DNA of 64,000 nucleotides from Apostichopus japonicus (lineage: Eukaryota; Echinodermata; Holothuroidea; Aspidochirotida; Stichopodidae): contig NC_092562.1 in NCBI RefSeq assembly GCF_037975245.1, positions 6,607,501 through 6,671,500 of the forward strand, given 5' to 3'. Positions within the stretch are counted from its first letter, which is position 1, and each line of letters opens with the position of its first letter. Shown in pieces: positions 11,700 through 23,830 of the stretch. Under the pieces are notes generated by a model that did no database searches, had not been told where the DNA came from, and saw nothing but the letters and a program-made list of their open reading frames with translations. The position numbers and the translations under genes were made by a program.

Positions 11700-12400
11700 C
11701 CCGTTTTCCATGGTAAACTATGGTACAATACCAACATTTGACTGGGTATTTTGGTCCTATATGGATGCGGTTTACCACAGTTTTTCCATAGTACCATACC
11801 ACAATTTTAACATGGTTTGTATCACTTTCTATTTCATCCTCACCATGGGTTTATCTCAAATTTACCCTATGTGGACTATGGCAGTACTATATAGTTTTAC
11901 CCTAATAAACCACAATTTTACCCTAAAGCTGTACCAATTAGTTTTACCGTAATTGTACCAAGATTTTACCCTAATTGTACCATAGTTTTGCCCTAAATTT
12001 TCCAAAGTTGTATCCCAATTGCACAACAGTTTTCCCTACTTGTCTTAATTATAATCAGTACACCACAAATTACCTTAAATTTCACCCATTGATGGTTGAT
12101 TGTATCATAATTGGGCTAGTTGAAACATACAACAGAGCAACTCATACTGTATGTCATGATGACGTATGTATATTATGGCATACTATTTTACAACACCAGA
12201 TTTGGTCATTATGCCGTAGTCAAAACAAGCATGACAACAATATAAAGGTTAAACAGTTTTACAGAATATGGTATATACATTTTTTTTAAAGTAAAATAAG
12301 TATGTACCATATTTTTATTCTATAGGGCTACCGTGGCAAATTTACCATGTTTTACCCAATATAACCGCATAGTTTACCGCTGTAAGACTATAGGGTACAA
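11700..12400 (+). repeat. Degenerate TTTTACCCTAA/CCATAGTTT repeat tract
   Basis: Many imperfect copies of words such as ACCATAGTTTTACCCTAA and TACCACAATTTTA lie in 11700-12110 and again in 12300-12400, with some inverted copies (CCATGGTAAACTATGG). The spacing is irregular. It looks like a decayed tandem array or the subterminal repeats of an old DNA element. Confidence 0.5.
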
Positions 12401-14999
12401 TTTTTGGCTGGGAGCATATGTATATGAATTGTTTCTTATATCTTATATAGGGTGATATATTATTGTATTCATGTACTTTTTAACTGTTCGACCACATTTT
12501 CCTGCCATTCCTGGACTTGCCGTTCTACTGCTTTACCACAAGTCTTTTCAAAGTGTTTAAAAGCTATGCTTTGTTTTCTTGTTACTATTTTCTTACAGTT
12601 TTACGTCACAAAGTTTTATGTAATACGAACGAGAAATAAAGAGACCAAAAAAAAAATAAGGTGTGTTGTCATAAAAGAAAGCTCTCTGACCAAAAGTCTC
12701 TCAAAGCTGACCTTATCGTGGTGTCATAGTGGCAACCACTGTCTTTTCAGTGGGTGAAATATAGCTTTGTCTGGTTATTTTAAAGCCAAACTGCCCTATA
12801 ATGTGTCATATATAATTGCCTGTTGTATAATCTGCATGTTTTCACAAAACTAGTTATGCTTGAAAATATACCCAGTAAAAAGGCCCCTGTCTCGATACCA
12901 TCAAGGCTCCATCAGCTGATTACTAGCAACTCCGTGTACAATTTCAGGAGGGTGAATTTGAAGGGGCACTGGCAGGGCTTGTACTCTTTGCAGTGGCAGG
13001 GCTTGTACTTGGAAGCGCACCAGCATGGGTCCATCTTCATGAGAGTTTCTAAATAAAAGTATTGCTGTTGATAAATGCAAACCAGTGTTGAGTGCCTGAT
13101 CTCAGCGAGTAGTGCTAAAAGTAGCGATTGTTACGATTTATGGCATTGCTTGCATGTATTGTTATGTGTGGATGTGCCAAATCGATGTATTGGCAGTGAG
13201 TATTTCATGATCGCCAGGCGTCCTTATGCCCCTATCCACAGAGAAAAGTCATTTCACTGCCATGAATTGTTCCTCTTATCATTCGATATAAGCATGGAGT
13301 TCGATGATATAAGCAATTTCAATTCCATTAGTTTTATCACGCTTTGTAGTAGCATTTCGACAATACGTACCAACGTGGAACGGGACAGTCACCACTTTTA
13401 CTCGTAACCTATATTCGTAACCTGTATTCGTGTGCGTATTTATTTGCCGTGAACTTGGCTTCGTTACATGATGATTTGAAGAGAAATGGATACACATTCG
13501 TGGTTAAGGAGTTTATTCAGCAAATATACTAGTTTTCAAAATTGGATATGATGATATTCATGCACAAAAAAACCCAATTTTTTTAAACAGTTCGAAAGTG
13601 GTTAATTTACGTTCGGAGAATACGGCCGAAATTCCCTTTCCACTCCTTTTTTGTGTCTTTTGCAATAACGATTGGATTAAACACCTTTCCTTCATCAAAT
13701 TCAGTTATTACCAGACATATAAATTGGTTTTATGACTGAGAAATTGACCTTCGAAAATGATAAGTTTTACCATATTAAAATTAATGTGGAGTGACGTCAA
13801 GAAACCCGTGCATATTCTACAAAGAAAATAAAGCACTTTTCGCACCGCTGGGGCTGACTGTTAGCGTTTGTTGCTGCGGAGCTATTGAAAAGAGGGCGGC
13901 AGTCAACATTAATCTATATTAAAGACATAACGTTCATCTGAAGTAACAATAACTGTACCCGAGGTAAAGTCGATCTGAATCGTGCGGTGGTTTATTAGGG
14001 ACAAAAATCACCAGGCACTACATCCCATGTCAAGGCAGATACATCCACCAACTAGTTTCTGTCTTGGCTACTGTTTAGGATGAGTTTGCGACATGCTCTT
14101 CCCCTGAGGTTCATCACTTAAAGTGACTGAATTACATAGTCTAACCATGTACAGTTAGAGCACCTGTGGAGCCTTCAAACTACATAGTTACAACGGTCTC
14201 CCAGGTAACCTATAAAGTCAAGGATCGAGGCGTAAAAGGCGAAAACTGTAGATTTGTTCTCTGTGGAGTTCACGAATGAAGGGTTTGGATTTTTAAAATG
14301 CTTTTATACATTCAGCTCGGGGAGAATTAAAACACTCTTAGGGTTGTATACCCCACCCCCTCCTCCTTTTATCAACCTCACCCAAGAGATCAAGAGTATT
14401 TTTTAGCACAACGTTGCTTCTAGAGCTAATTGTAGACCTAGTTTATAGTTGCCTCAAAGTGCACCACCCTGAGAGTTACAGCGTGTATTTAGGAAGAGGC
14501 TTCAACAAGCCCAGGCCACACACCCTTCTCTATAACATCATTCAGGCGCCTTTGGTCCTTTCACAAAGGTTCACGCCACTACCTAAATTACCTGGGGGGG
14601 GGAATTGAGCCTATACAACCCCCCCTCCCCTCAGCACTGCCCGTACAACAAGGAAGAGATTTGGAGTCACTCGCCTTTTATCATATACCTGCTTTAAAAA
14701 CCTATGTTGTACCACAGCATTCAACCTACCAACATGAAAGAACCAATAGCGCTGCATCTCAATATCTATGCGTGCCGAACTTCATTTGTCGTTAAATGGG
14801 GAACACTCTTGGTATTCGGTGTGATTTCCCACAGTAGACACAAGGTGCAGTTACTTCATAGCTTAGTTTCTACGTCATTATATCGATTTCTGACATGACA
14901 TTGATGCATTTCCGATTTAATATATCATCAAATGAAAACCTCACAGTTGGAGGTTTACGTAGAATGATACAAGCTACAATGGTATACTCGCATAGCCTA
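12401..14999. other. Intergenic, no gene seen
   Basis: Only short open frames with no recognisable similarity. A 30-bp duplicated phrase (CAGTGGCAGGGCTTGTACT type) lies at about 12970-13010. Poly-C and poly-G runs lie near 14350 and 14593. The stretch at about 14340-14450 resembles 32655-32760 and may be an old dispersed repeat. Confidence 0.5.
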
Positions 15000-15065
15000 G
15001 GCTCTTACTTCAATTAAGGTGAAATTTGTTTCAGACTTGGCGTGTTAGGTAATAAATTAATATGA
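15000..15065 (+). pseudogene. Relic of a BBOX-like terminal exon
   Basis: An ungapped comparison with 5763-5828 gives 50 matches in 66 positions by my count. The homologous frame reads GEICFRLGVLGNKLI and stops (TGA) where the real exon has its TAA. The Asp-Trp of the parent is replaced by Asn-stop (AAT TAA), so it cannot encode a working end. No upstream catalytic motif (HGR, HLEGAY) survives nearby. It indicates a past tandem duplication of the BBOX-like gene, now nearly erased. Confidence 0.75.
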
Positions 15066-16018
15066 AATGGAAAGTTGATACACTTAACTCAACATCCTTT
15101 TTAATTGTTAATGTTGTTTGTTTTTGCTTTCCTTTTATGGATCTTTGCTTTCTTAGTTTATGATCATTATACACAAGATATCATCATCATCAATGATACA
15201 GGTAATTGGTCTCTGGTTTGACGCACAAGAAAATAAAAGAGATTTGTAAAGTGATACAAAAACGGTCTAAAGTTCAGCGACAACTTTATTACATACAGAG
15301 TGATTTTTTTCCGTAAGAAAAGGTGTCCATCTATCACTCCCTTGATTCTACAATATTTTGACCTTTTTTAGAATGTTACGCATTATCGTGTACAGTGTAC
15401 ATACGATATAAAAGAAAATTCAGCTTTTGACAAAAACGAATTTCGTATACGACTTTGACAATTTCAGAATCACAATGTGAATTACCATATGTACACTGTT
15501 TCGGCCAAAATAAACATATATAAGTAGTGAAGCATGTGATATCCTCGTTCGAATGCTAATTTCCTGCTATACAATCCCACTTCAACGGTAATCGTCTATT
15601 CAGATGTGATCCATGACTTTTTTCTCCTTATAAAGATTTCCCTGACAAATTATTTCAAAGAATTCCCATCTTGAACATATATTAGGCGAATATCCAATAT
15701 TCATGAACAAGAAATTCTAATGCTTTTGTCGTGTGGGATTTAATGTATGACTTCTCAGGTCAGCAGAGGTGAACAAGTGCTAACCGTATTAATTAACGCG
15801 TTATGTCATAAAGAGAAACTTAACAATTACTTTGTAAAGTTCTTCCTTTCCCCAGGTCTTTTCTCAGTGTCCTTTCGAGAGGTTGGTAAAAGTTATTATA
15901 TATCCGATTTCATTTCATTCCATACACACTTCATTGTAGTGATAATCAATGGTGCCTCCACCCAAGTAAGGAGAGATTACAGGGGAAATTACATCCATTT
16001 TCAACATTGTGTACAGAT
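15066..16018. other. Intergenic, no gene seen
   Basis: AT-rich spacer without recognisable exons or repeats. Confidence 0.5.
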
Positions 16019-16212
16019 CTATTGATGGACCTAATCTACAGCCTAACTATGCCTCAGAATGTATACCATTGCATGTCCATTTTGAATCTGGGGGAGTATG
16101 CCCCCACCGCCCATAAATGGGAGTCTGCTTCCACGACCTCGGTGCAACCCCATGCCCTCCCCACCCCACCTCCACACACACACCTTTTTGAAAACCTTGA
16201 TCCGGCCCTGCA
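16019..16212 (+). repeat. Dispersed repeat family R2, copy 1
   Basis: This resembles 60783-60985 in inverted orientation. Shared elements are GACCTAAT.T..AGCCTA, TCAGAATG.AT..ATT.CA, a C-rich middle and a GATCCGGCCCTG / CAGGGCGGATCC end. The end resembles a DNA transposon terminus, so R2 may be a decayed TIR element. No coding capacity. Confidence 0.5.
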
Positions 16213-16970
16213 ATTTTGAAGTATTAAGTTGGATGCAAAAATTCGAAGCGCCGGTTGAGAAGTCACAATTTTTAGCCTACATTATACGTATTTGGAGCAA
16301 CGTTATAACATGCCATGTATAACGTGTACACAGTGTGTACATTATTTGGACGTCAGCCTGGCCGATACCGGGAAAACGAAAATGTCTCTATCACGTCCTG
16401 TAAAGACTGGTAGATAATTATTCGTGAAGACATTTTAATTCTCCCAGGGAGAAAACAGTCGCCAAATATCCTTTCCCGTGGAAAAAGCATAGTTCATAAC
16501 AATTTGTCATTTTTGTGCCTAAGACTAGAACAAACGAACATGGATAGCGAACGCTAACATTTGTTTACGTTTTCTCATCATTCAACATTAAAATGATATA
16601 TTTTTTACGAACTAATATTGGCTGATGTCATTATGTAAGAACACATATAAATTAAGTGACAAACCGTTTGTTGTTCCTTCTAATGATACTCTCCAAGTTA
16701 ATGGAGTGCATCTGGGTATTCAAGTAGTGAATAAAATAACATTAGAATATATACTAACAATTGCATGACGAAAGGAAGCCGTTTCACCATAATAAATGAA
16801 GCTATTCGTTCCGAATGGTTACTAGTACTTGGAAGTAAATCTCATGTTACATTAGCTAAGTAGTTGAATGAGTTACATCTTGCTTTCCAATGACAGGAAA
16901 AACCGGCGTAGTTTAAGAGGTAAAACATGAGCAACATTGGTAAATCATTACGTATATTTACACATGTTTT
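16213..16970. other. Intergenic, no gene seen
   Basis: No exon or repeat recognised. Confidence 0.5.
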
Positions 16971-18025
16971 TGGTATACTTCGAAATGGCTGTTCGTCCTT
17001 TATCAGGGTTGACCATTGGCGTTACCCGTCTAGCTATAACACATGCATTTTTTGGGTATACTTCGAACTGGCCGTTTGTCCATTTCAGGGTTGACCATGG
17101 CGTTTCCAGTTTAGGAATAACGCTTGCATGTTTATTTGTATACTTCGAAGTGGCCGTTTGTCCTTTTCAGGGTTACATACTTCGGGCACGTTTGCGTATT
17201 TTTTTTCCTAGGAGGGTAAGGGGCAATTATCATATATAGGCGTATCCAGACCCTCGCGCATGCGTGTTACTCGTGGCTAGTAATAGTACATACAGTGTGT
17301 GCGACGCGATTCAAGTTTTGCATATGCGTTCATGCAGCGATGGAGACCTATTCGACTGACACCCAGATTTTAGACACAATGTACGGATTTCATATGTTGT
17401 CATCAACGTGCGCGACGGACATTAATTTAATGGTTTGGTTAATGTTAATCTGCTAGCCTACATTACATGCATTTCTAGCTTCACGGTAAACTTTTAAGGT
17501 TACGGTTAACTTTAAAATTCTATACATGATACTAATATAGTAGGCCTACATACAAAATTAAGCCTGCTTTTATGAACTATCAGTTCTATCAGATATTACT
17601 ATCAGATATTAAATCACCAGCCGATACGCAGACTATTTGTCACCTACGTTAGCCACAACACCTCCAGAAAATTAGTAATTGAAGTGACGATTTGATCGCG
17701 CTTTAATTTGTATTTCTTTAGCCTGCGTTTCATCACTTATATTATTCAATTCTCACTTGTTAATCCTTGGCCAAAAAGCAAACTGCATTACGTGTAAAAC
17801 TGTACAGCGGAGATATACTGCTTTGTACAGCGTACATAGTGCCCACACGTGTATTACAGCGATCAATGAGTAACGCGTGTGTATGAGTAACACGCATGCG
17901 CGAGGGTTTGGATACGCCTATATATGATAATTGCCCCTAACCCTCCTAGGAAAAAAAATTACGCGGGCCGTTTGTCCTTCTCAGGGTTGATCATGGCGTC
18001 CCCCGTTTAGGAATAACACATGCAT
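16971..18025 (+). repeat. 84-bp tandem repeat interrupted by a TIR element
   Basis: Units begin GTATACTTCGAA, run through GGCCGTTTGTCC and CAGGGTTGACCATGGCG and end near ACACATGCATT. Units start near 16972, 17056 and 17138. A fourth unit starts near 17176, is interrupted at about 17184-17194, and resumes at 17965. The interruption is the Mutator-like element. Confidence 0.8.
17194..17964. mobile_element. Mutator-like non-autonomous element, 771 bp
   Basis: Left TIR 17194-17272 and right TIR 17885-17964 are inverted copies about 79 bp long, with two substitutions and one single-base indel by my count. They start GCGTA(A)TTTTTTTTCC and run inward through CCTAGGAGGGT and CATATATAGGCGTATCCA to GCGCATGCGTGTTACTC. 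The flanks are GGGCACGTTT on the left (17184-17193) and GGGCCGTTT on the right (17965-17973), a 9-bp duplication with one extra base on the left. Long TIRs with about 9-bp duplications are typical of Mutator-like elements. The roughly 610-bp interior has no transposase frame. Confidence 0.8.
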
Positions 18026-18543
18026 TCTCGAGCTGGACGATGTCTTTCTTTTCTTTCTTTGCTTTCTCTTAGTAGAACGACGTAGGATAATTTGTGTGAT
18101 TAGTAAGCTATAGACTAGAATAAGTCGATCGGTAACCAATCATTGTGCAATGTTTTGAAAAAACGATTTGAAAAAAATCTACGTTCGGTAGGTGTTAGAA
18201 AAGAAAATGTGTTTTGATATTTTCCTCTTGTATACATGCCCCAGGTAACATAAACACTATTTCAACTGAGAACTTCGAATGAATTTATGTTAGCGATTTG
18301 CATTTAAATGTGTATAGGCCTAACGCGTATCGTGCAGAACCTGTACATATCCTCGTATAATATTATGTCTTGGCGGTTCGAGACAACTTTTCGCTCCCCC
18401 CCCCCCAAAAAAAAGAAGGAAATCAAGGTAAAATGTCAACTCTTAATTCTTCTTTTCCCATTTTGAGTGATTTGAATTGCAGTAGATATGACGTAAAAGC
18501 TGATAATTCTTCTAGGCAGTTTACAAGGCTATGAGATGCATAC
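18026..18543. other. Intergenic, no gene seen
   Basis: Contains a poly-C/poly-A tract near 18396-18416. No coding similarity. Confidence 0.5.
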
Positions 18544-20134
18544 CAGGGGCGTATCCAGGATTTTCTAACCCTGGAGGGGGGGCGCGAATTACTATCTAAG
18601 CGGAGCGCCACCATCGGTTGGCGCGCAGCGTACAAGAAAATTTCTGGTTTTGACACCCCCCAGATCACCGGAAATGACACATCTCGGGCTTGAAAATGAC
18701 CAACTAGATGTTCACTATTGCCTGAGTAACCAAGTATTTTCGCAATATTTTTTTTCTCCATCCGTAACCTTTTTGAAGATTGTCACCAGTCACACATCAT
18801 GTTCGACCTTATCGCATCTCTTGTGGATCATTGTTTTTGTAGGTGATTCTACGTCGCGGCCCACAATACCCGTCACCCCACTTTTCAAGGTTTTAAGCCC
18901 ATTATTCGTTCAGAATTTGAAAATTCACACTTCTCGTGAAATCAGTTCACTTCAAAACATACCCATAATGTTGCACAAAATTTCATCTATGGACAGCCAA
19001 TACAGAAAAACTTCCATGTTTAGGAATGTTTGTCAGGGAAATTTCAAAACTTCAGACACAGTTAACATATTGGTGCATGGGCGCAGATCAGTCTTGGATA
19101 ATGGTGGGGACGTGTGCCTGTTCTCTGATACTATCTAAGCGGAGCGCGACCATGGGTTCGCGCGTAGCGTACAAGAAATTTTTGGCAAATACTCCTCCCA
19201 GATCGCCGGAAACAACATTTCCCAGACCCAATGATGCTCCCATACCTCCTTAAGTTTTAGATCTCGGGGCTTAGAAATTTAGTTTGGGGAAATGCATGGG
19301 CGTCTACAGAAAAAAATCAGGGAAAAAAATAATCCAAGTAGACTTTTGTATACGATGGGTCTGGTTTTGTAACTCATCGGGAAGCGATTAGAGGGGTGGG
19401 CGTAGGGTTGTGGGGATCCTTTTGGATCCACTACATGATCTTCACAGGAAATGTGCTCAATTCTCAAATCGCATGCGGAATTTATTTTTAGATTCATTGT
19501 ATGAATTATGGTACTAGGGGTGGGGTAACAATTAGCATTCAGTTCGCGCTGTATAACATTTTAACTCTGCATGACAGTGTTGCATCGAAAGACATATGTC
19601 TAATGCAGTTCGCAAATAGATCCTGGGCTATTACCGAAGTCATGTTCCCCGACGACTCGGCCGAGTTCAAGACCAGCCACAGTTGGTTTCATAGCACAAT
19701 TTTACAATTGTGTAAGGCGTCCATGCACACACACGCGTCATGATATACTATATATAGTATATATATATATATTTACATTAGTGAGAGAGGGAAAATGGAA
19801 ACGTCAAAAACGGAGTTGTCGGTGTAAGGGGTAAGCTGAGGCGCACGCCCCTTCAGAAATCCTCGATCCGTCACTGGCTACCCTGTGTATATAATAGGGA
19901 TCAGAGCTTTAATTATGACTGTTCCTCTTTCTCTTCCCGGTGTCTTGGCGTTTATCTTCTACTCCCTCCTTTTCTCCTTTTTCTCTCCTTCTTATTTTTC
20001 TTTTCCCTTTCTTCTTCTCCTTCTTCCTCTTTTCCCCCTCTTTTTTTCCTTTTTTTCTTCTCTCTTTTTTTCTCTCCTCTTTTTCTTACCCGGGGCGCGC
20101 GCCCCCAACGCCCCCCCCCCTGGATACGCGCCTG
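18544..20134 (+). mobile_element. Candidate composite TIR element, CAGGGGCGTATCC ends
   Basis: The left end is CAGGGGCGTATCCAGG at 18544. The right end is CCTGGATACGCGCCTG, ending 20134, its inverse with one mismatch. CATAC directly flanks both ends (18539-18543 and 20135-20139). Inside are two copies of the shared core (about 18591 and 19130), the second preceded by another terminus-like CATGGGCGCAGATC at 19076, so a second element is probably nested. A long pyrimidine tract fills about 19920-20093. No transposase frame. Confidence 0.6.
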
Positions 20135-20282
20135 CATACAGTAGTAATCGAGCCATACTTAACACGTTAGGGTACATCAAAGCATAGACTGAAGGAATAT
20201 AAGAATGTGTGTCCCTCGAAATGTTATAGTTATCTTTTCAACATTTACTTTTTGCGCAATAATCGTTATGTGAGTTCGAACT
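20135..20282. other. Spacer before the Tx1-type LINE
   Basis: Short AT-rich stretch. LINE homology cannot be followed above the in-frame TAA at 20286-20288. Confidence 0.5.
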
Positions 20283-20288
20283 GAGTAA

Positions 20289-21341
20289 GCAGCCAAGTAT
20301 GTTGTCATTGAGACTGCAGGACTTACATTCACTCTCGTGGTCCTTTATGGGCCTAATAACGATACTCCAATTTTTTTTAACAACATTCAGGAGGTTATTG
20401 AGGATTTTAATACCCCTCATATTATTATTGTTGGGGACTGGAATCTCGTTGTTGATCCTGATGTTGATACTTATAATTATCTTCATATTAATAATCCCAA
20501 AGCTAGACAGGCAGTATTAAACATGCAGAGTGATTTAGAATTGTTTGATGTGTGGCGAGTTTTGCATCCTAATGAGAGAAGGTTTACTTGGCGTCAAAGA
20601 AATCCAGTCAAGCAAAGTCGATTAGATTTTTTCCTAATTTCTTCTGGTTTACTCAACATGGTGTTGAAGTCATCTATCACAGCAGGTTATAGAACTGATC
20701 ATTCTTTAATTACTACATCTTTTAACTTCAATGTAATTAGGATGGGTAGGGGCATTTGGAAGTTCAATAATTCTTTGCTTGATGATGAAGGTTACTTGAA
20801 GAAAGTCAATGATGTGATTGACTCAACGATTGATCAGTATGTATGCTTCCCATATATTCGCTCTAATTTAAATACAATTCCAAGAAAGGAAATTCAGTTT
20901 GTTATTGATGATCAGCTTTTCTTTGAAATGCTGCTGTTGAATATTAGGGGAGCATCAATTTCTTATTCCTCCTATAAGAAGAAGGTCCAAAACAGTAGAG
21001 AAAAATATCTTATTGAGGAAATTAATCGTTTTGAGCCTTTTTATAATGAGAGTGAGGACACAAAGAATTATATCGATCAGTTGAATCGTGAGTTGGAGAA
21101 GTTACGTGAAAAAAGACTTCATGGGTGTATGGTAAGAGCTAGGGTTGATTGGGTGGAATATGGAGAGAAGCCTTCTAAGTTTTTTCTCAATTTAGAGAAG
21201 AGAAATAAGGTCAGTAGAACTATTAGTCACTTGAAAGATGCAGATGACCATGATATTTACGACCAGGATCAAATTCAAAAGAATGTGCTCAATTTTTATC
21301 GCCAACTTTATAGATGTCATGATGCCTTTTTTAAGAAATGA
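20289..21341 (+). pseudogene. LINE endonuclease C-terminal half and linker
   Basis: The frame is open from 20289. It shows FTLVVLYGPNND, IIIVGDWNLVVDP (endonuclease GDWN/GDFN box), FTWRQRNPVKQSRLDFFLIS (SRLDFFL box) and AGYRTDHSLI (SDH-type catalytic His box). The N-terminal endonuclease motifs are absent because of truncation. A linker follows with DWVEYGEKPSKFFLNLEKRN, typical of L1/Tx1 ORF2. The frame closes at 21341 after FFKK. In the next frame the protein continues as LRNEDLHEKF; removing one T from the six-T run near 21328-21333 would join them. Confidence 0.88.
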
Positions 21342-22416
21342 AGATCTCCATGAGAAGTTCTCAGATAAAATTGTGAAATTATCTACTGATCAATCAAGTG
21401 ATCTGGAAGGGCCTCTGACATATGAGGAAATTACAGGAGTTTTGAGGAATATGAAGAATAATAAGTCGCCAGGTTCTGATGGTTTCTCCGTTGAATTTTT
21501 CAAATGTTTTTGGGACGATATTGGTCCCTTCCTTTTACGGTCACTGAATTTTGGGTATAAAAACTATCTTTCTGTGACACAAAAGCATGGTGTAATTACC
21601 CTAATTCCGAAAGGTGGCAAACCACGTTATTACTTAAATAATTGTAGACCAATATCTCTGTTGAATGTTCCCTATAAAATTGCATCTTCTTGTATTGCTA
21701 ATCGTATGAAAAAAGTATTGCCCAATATTATTTCTCCTGACCAGAGTGGCTTTCTTGGTGGTAGGTACATTGGTGACAGTATTCGCACAGTGTATGATAT
21801 TATCCATTCCCTGGAGTTAGATAATACACCAGGTATTTTGTTTGGGGTTGATTTTGAAAAGGCCTTTGACAGTATATCAGTTACTTTCATTAGAAAAGTT
21901 CTTAATCTCTTTAACTTTGGGCCATCTATTATTAGATGGTTTGATACTTTCTATAGTGATAATTACTCCTCAGTGTTGGTAAATGGTTTTCTGTCAGAAA
22001 AATTTCCCATTGAGCGTGGTTGTAGACAGGGTGACCCTCTGTCCCCTTATTTATTTATTCTTTCTGTTGAACTTTTGAATAGCCTCGTTAACAGTGATGA
22101 TTCTATTCGTGGTATTGATATTGGGGGACAGGTTTTCAAAACTGTTCAATACGCAGACGATACAACCTTTTTCATGCATGGTGATAGTACTTCTTTCAAT
22201 AGGGTTATGGTACAACTTGACTATTTCAGAGATTTGTCTGGTCTCAAATTGAATTTGGACAAGTCCCTTTTAGTGGGACTGGGTAGTTTGAGAGGGCTTT
22301 CCATTCCACTTGATAAGAAGTATGCTATTCGTTGGAACACAGGTGAAGATTTCACTCTTTTAGGAATTGTTTTCAATACAGATTTGGGGAGCATGGTTAA
22401 AAAAAAATTACGATAA
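21339..22416 (+). pseudogene. LINE reverse transcriptase domain
   Basis: Homology in this frame starts at about NEDLHEKF near 21339. It carries the RT blocks in order: NNKSPGSDGFSVEFFK, ITLIPKGGKP, NCRPISLLNVPYKI, DQSGFLGGRYIGD, GVDFEKAFDSI (first catalytic Asp), RGCRQGDPLSPYLFILSVE and VQYADDTTFF (YADD catalytic pair). The frame ends at 22416 after DLGSMVKKKLR because the A-run at 22389-22397 has nine As where eight would continue into NYDKAMNKASNVI. All catalytic residues are present. Confidence 0.9.
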
Positions 22417-23830
22417 AGCAATGAATAAAGCTTCAAATGTGATAAAATTGTGGGAAAAGCGTTATCTCACAGCGCTTGGTCGTATTACAATTGTTAAGTC
22501 TCTCATGTTACCATGTTTCAACTATTATATCATGTCACTTCCGCTGCCTGACTTGGAGTATAGAAATAGGGTAAATTCTCTATTTTTCCGTTTCGTATGG
22601 AAAAATAAACCAGACCGTATAAGCCGTAAACAATTAAAGCTCAGTTATGCAGATGGAGGGTTGAATATGATAGATTTTTCTAAACACTGCGAGGCACTAA
22701 AAATAAGCACTTTTGGTCGTCTTCTGAAAAGTGATCATTTCAGCTTCAGCTCTTGTTATTTACGTAAATATAACATTTGCACCGACATGTTTTTTACCAA
22801 TGGGGATTTCTATATAAAATTAGCTAGTTTGAGGTCTGCTAACCCCTTTTGGAGAAATCTCTTCGAAATAACGTATATATTTATTCGTGATGAGTTATCT
22901 ACCATTAATGATGATGCGACCATATTAACTTTGCCTCTCTGGAATAATGGGCTGATTGAAATTGGTAACAGCCCAGTGTATTACAAGCGCTGGTATGACA
23001 AAGGTATCCGTTTTGTTTGCGATTTTGTCACAGTTGATGGCAGGTTTTATAGTTTTGACAATTTCATCCAAAAGTATCTTGTTTCCACGAATTTTGTAGA
23101 ATATTATGGTATTATTAACTCCATTAAAACTTTTTGGAATGGACCTGCTCTGGATGGGAATATGGATATTGCTTTTCCAAACAATTGCTACTTTAACAAA
23201 ATGCTTTACAATGGTATGTTCCGTTCGAAAGATATTTACAACAAGTTACTACAGGATTCGAAGTTGATTCAGAAATCCTATACGAAATGGTGTGGTACCC
23301 TCGATATTACTGAGGAAGATTGGTCTTTTTATTGTTCAGTGCCATGCAAGTGTTCTAGTGATGTTGATTTGAGGTGGTTTCAGTATAGGCTGCTTCAGAG
23401 GATTATCCCGTCCAATAAGTACTTGCATTTAATAAAAGCAATTACTCATGACACTTGTACTTTTTGTCATAGGTATGTTGAGACAATTGAACATTTGTTC
23501 TATTATTGCCCACTCTCAGCTAGGCTTTGGAATCATCTCCAAACTTTGTTAAACAATATAGATATTGGTATAGTACTAGACATTAAGACAGTGTTGTTTG
23601 GTGCGGACATTGCCAGAGAGCTGAATTTGATTATAATTTTAGTTAAGAAATTCATTTTCAACTGCAAAGTACGGAAAGAAATTCCACTGCAGAATAAGTT
23701 ACTATTGTTTCTGAGGGACTATTTTCTATTACAAAAAAACATTTTGTTGCGTAATATGAAAAGCAGTGTTTGGAGGAAATATTGGTACCCTTGGTATAAT
23801 TTTTTACAACTTCAGAATGTATTAAAATAA
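22398..23830 (+). pseudogene. LINE ORF2 C-terminal domain
   Basis: This continues ORF2 in the third frame from NYDKAMNKASNVIKLW, through LTALGRITIVKSLMLPCFNY (thumb region) and VWKNKPDRISRKQLKLSYADGG, to the terminal knuckle CTFCHRYVETIEHLFYYC, a CCHC-like motif usual in L1/Tx1 ORF2 C-termini. It ends in a TAA at 23828-23830. No internal stop in 1.4 kb implies a recent insertion. Confidence 0.88.

Noticed and set aside
18360-18390. GGTTCGA-type words considered as tRNA T-arms (also near 20274)
   Set aside because: No matching acceptor stem, D-arm or A-box at the right distance; no tRNA gene is supported anywhere in the window.
19885-20187. Hydrophobic open frame rich in Phe, Leu and Ser
   Set aside because: It is a translation of the polypyrimidine tract at 19920-20093; low complexity, not a membrane protein.
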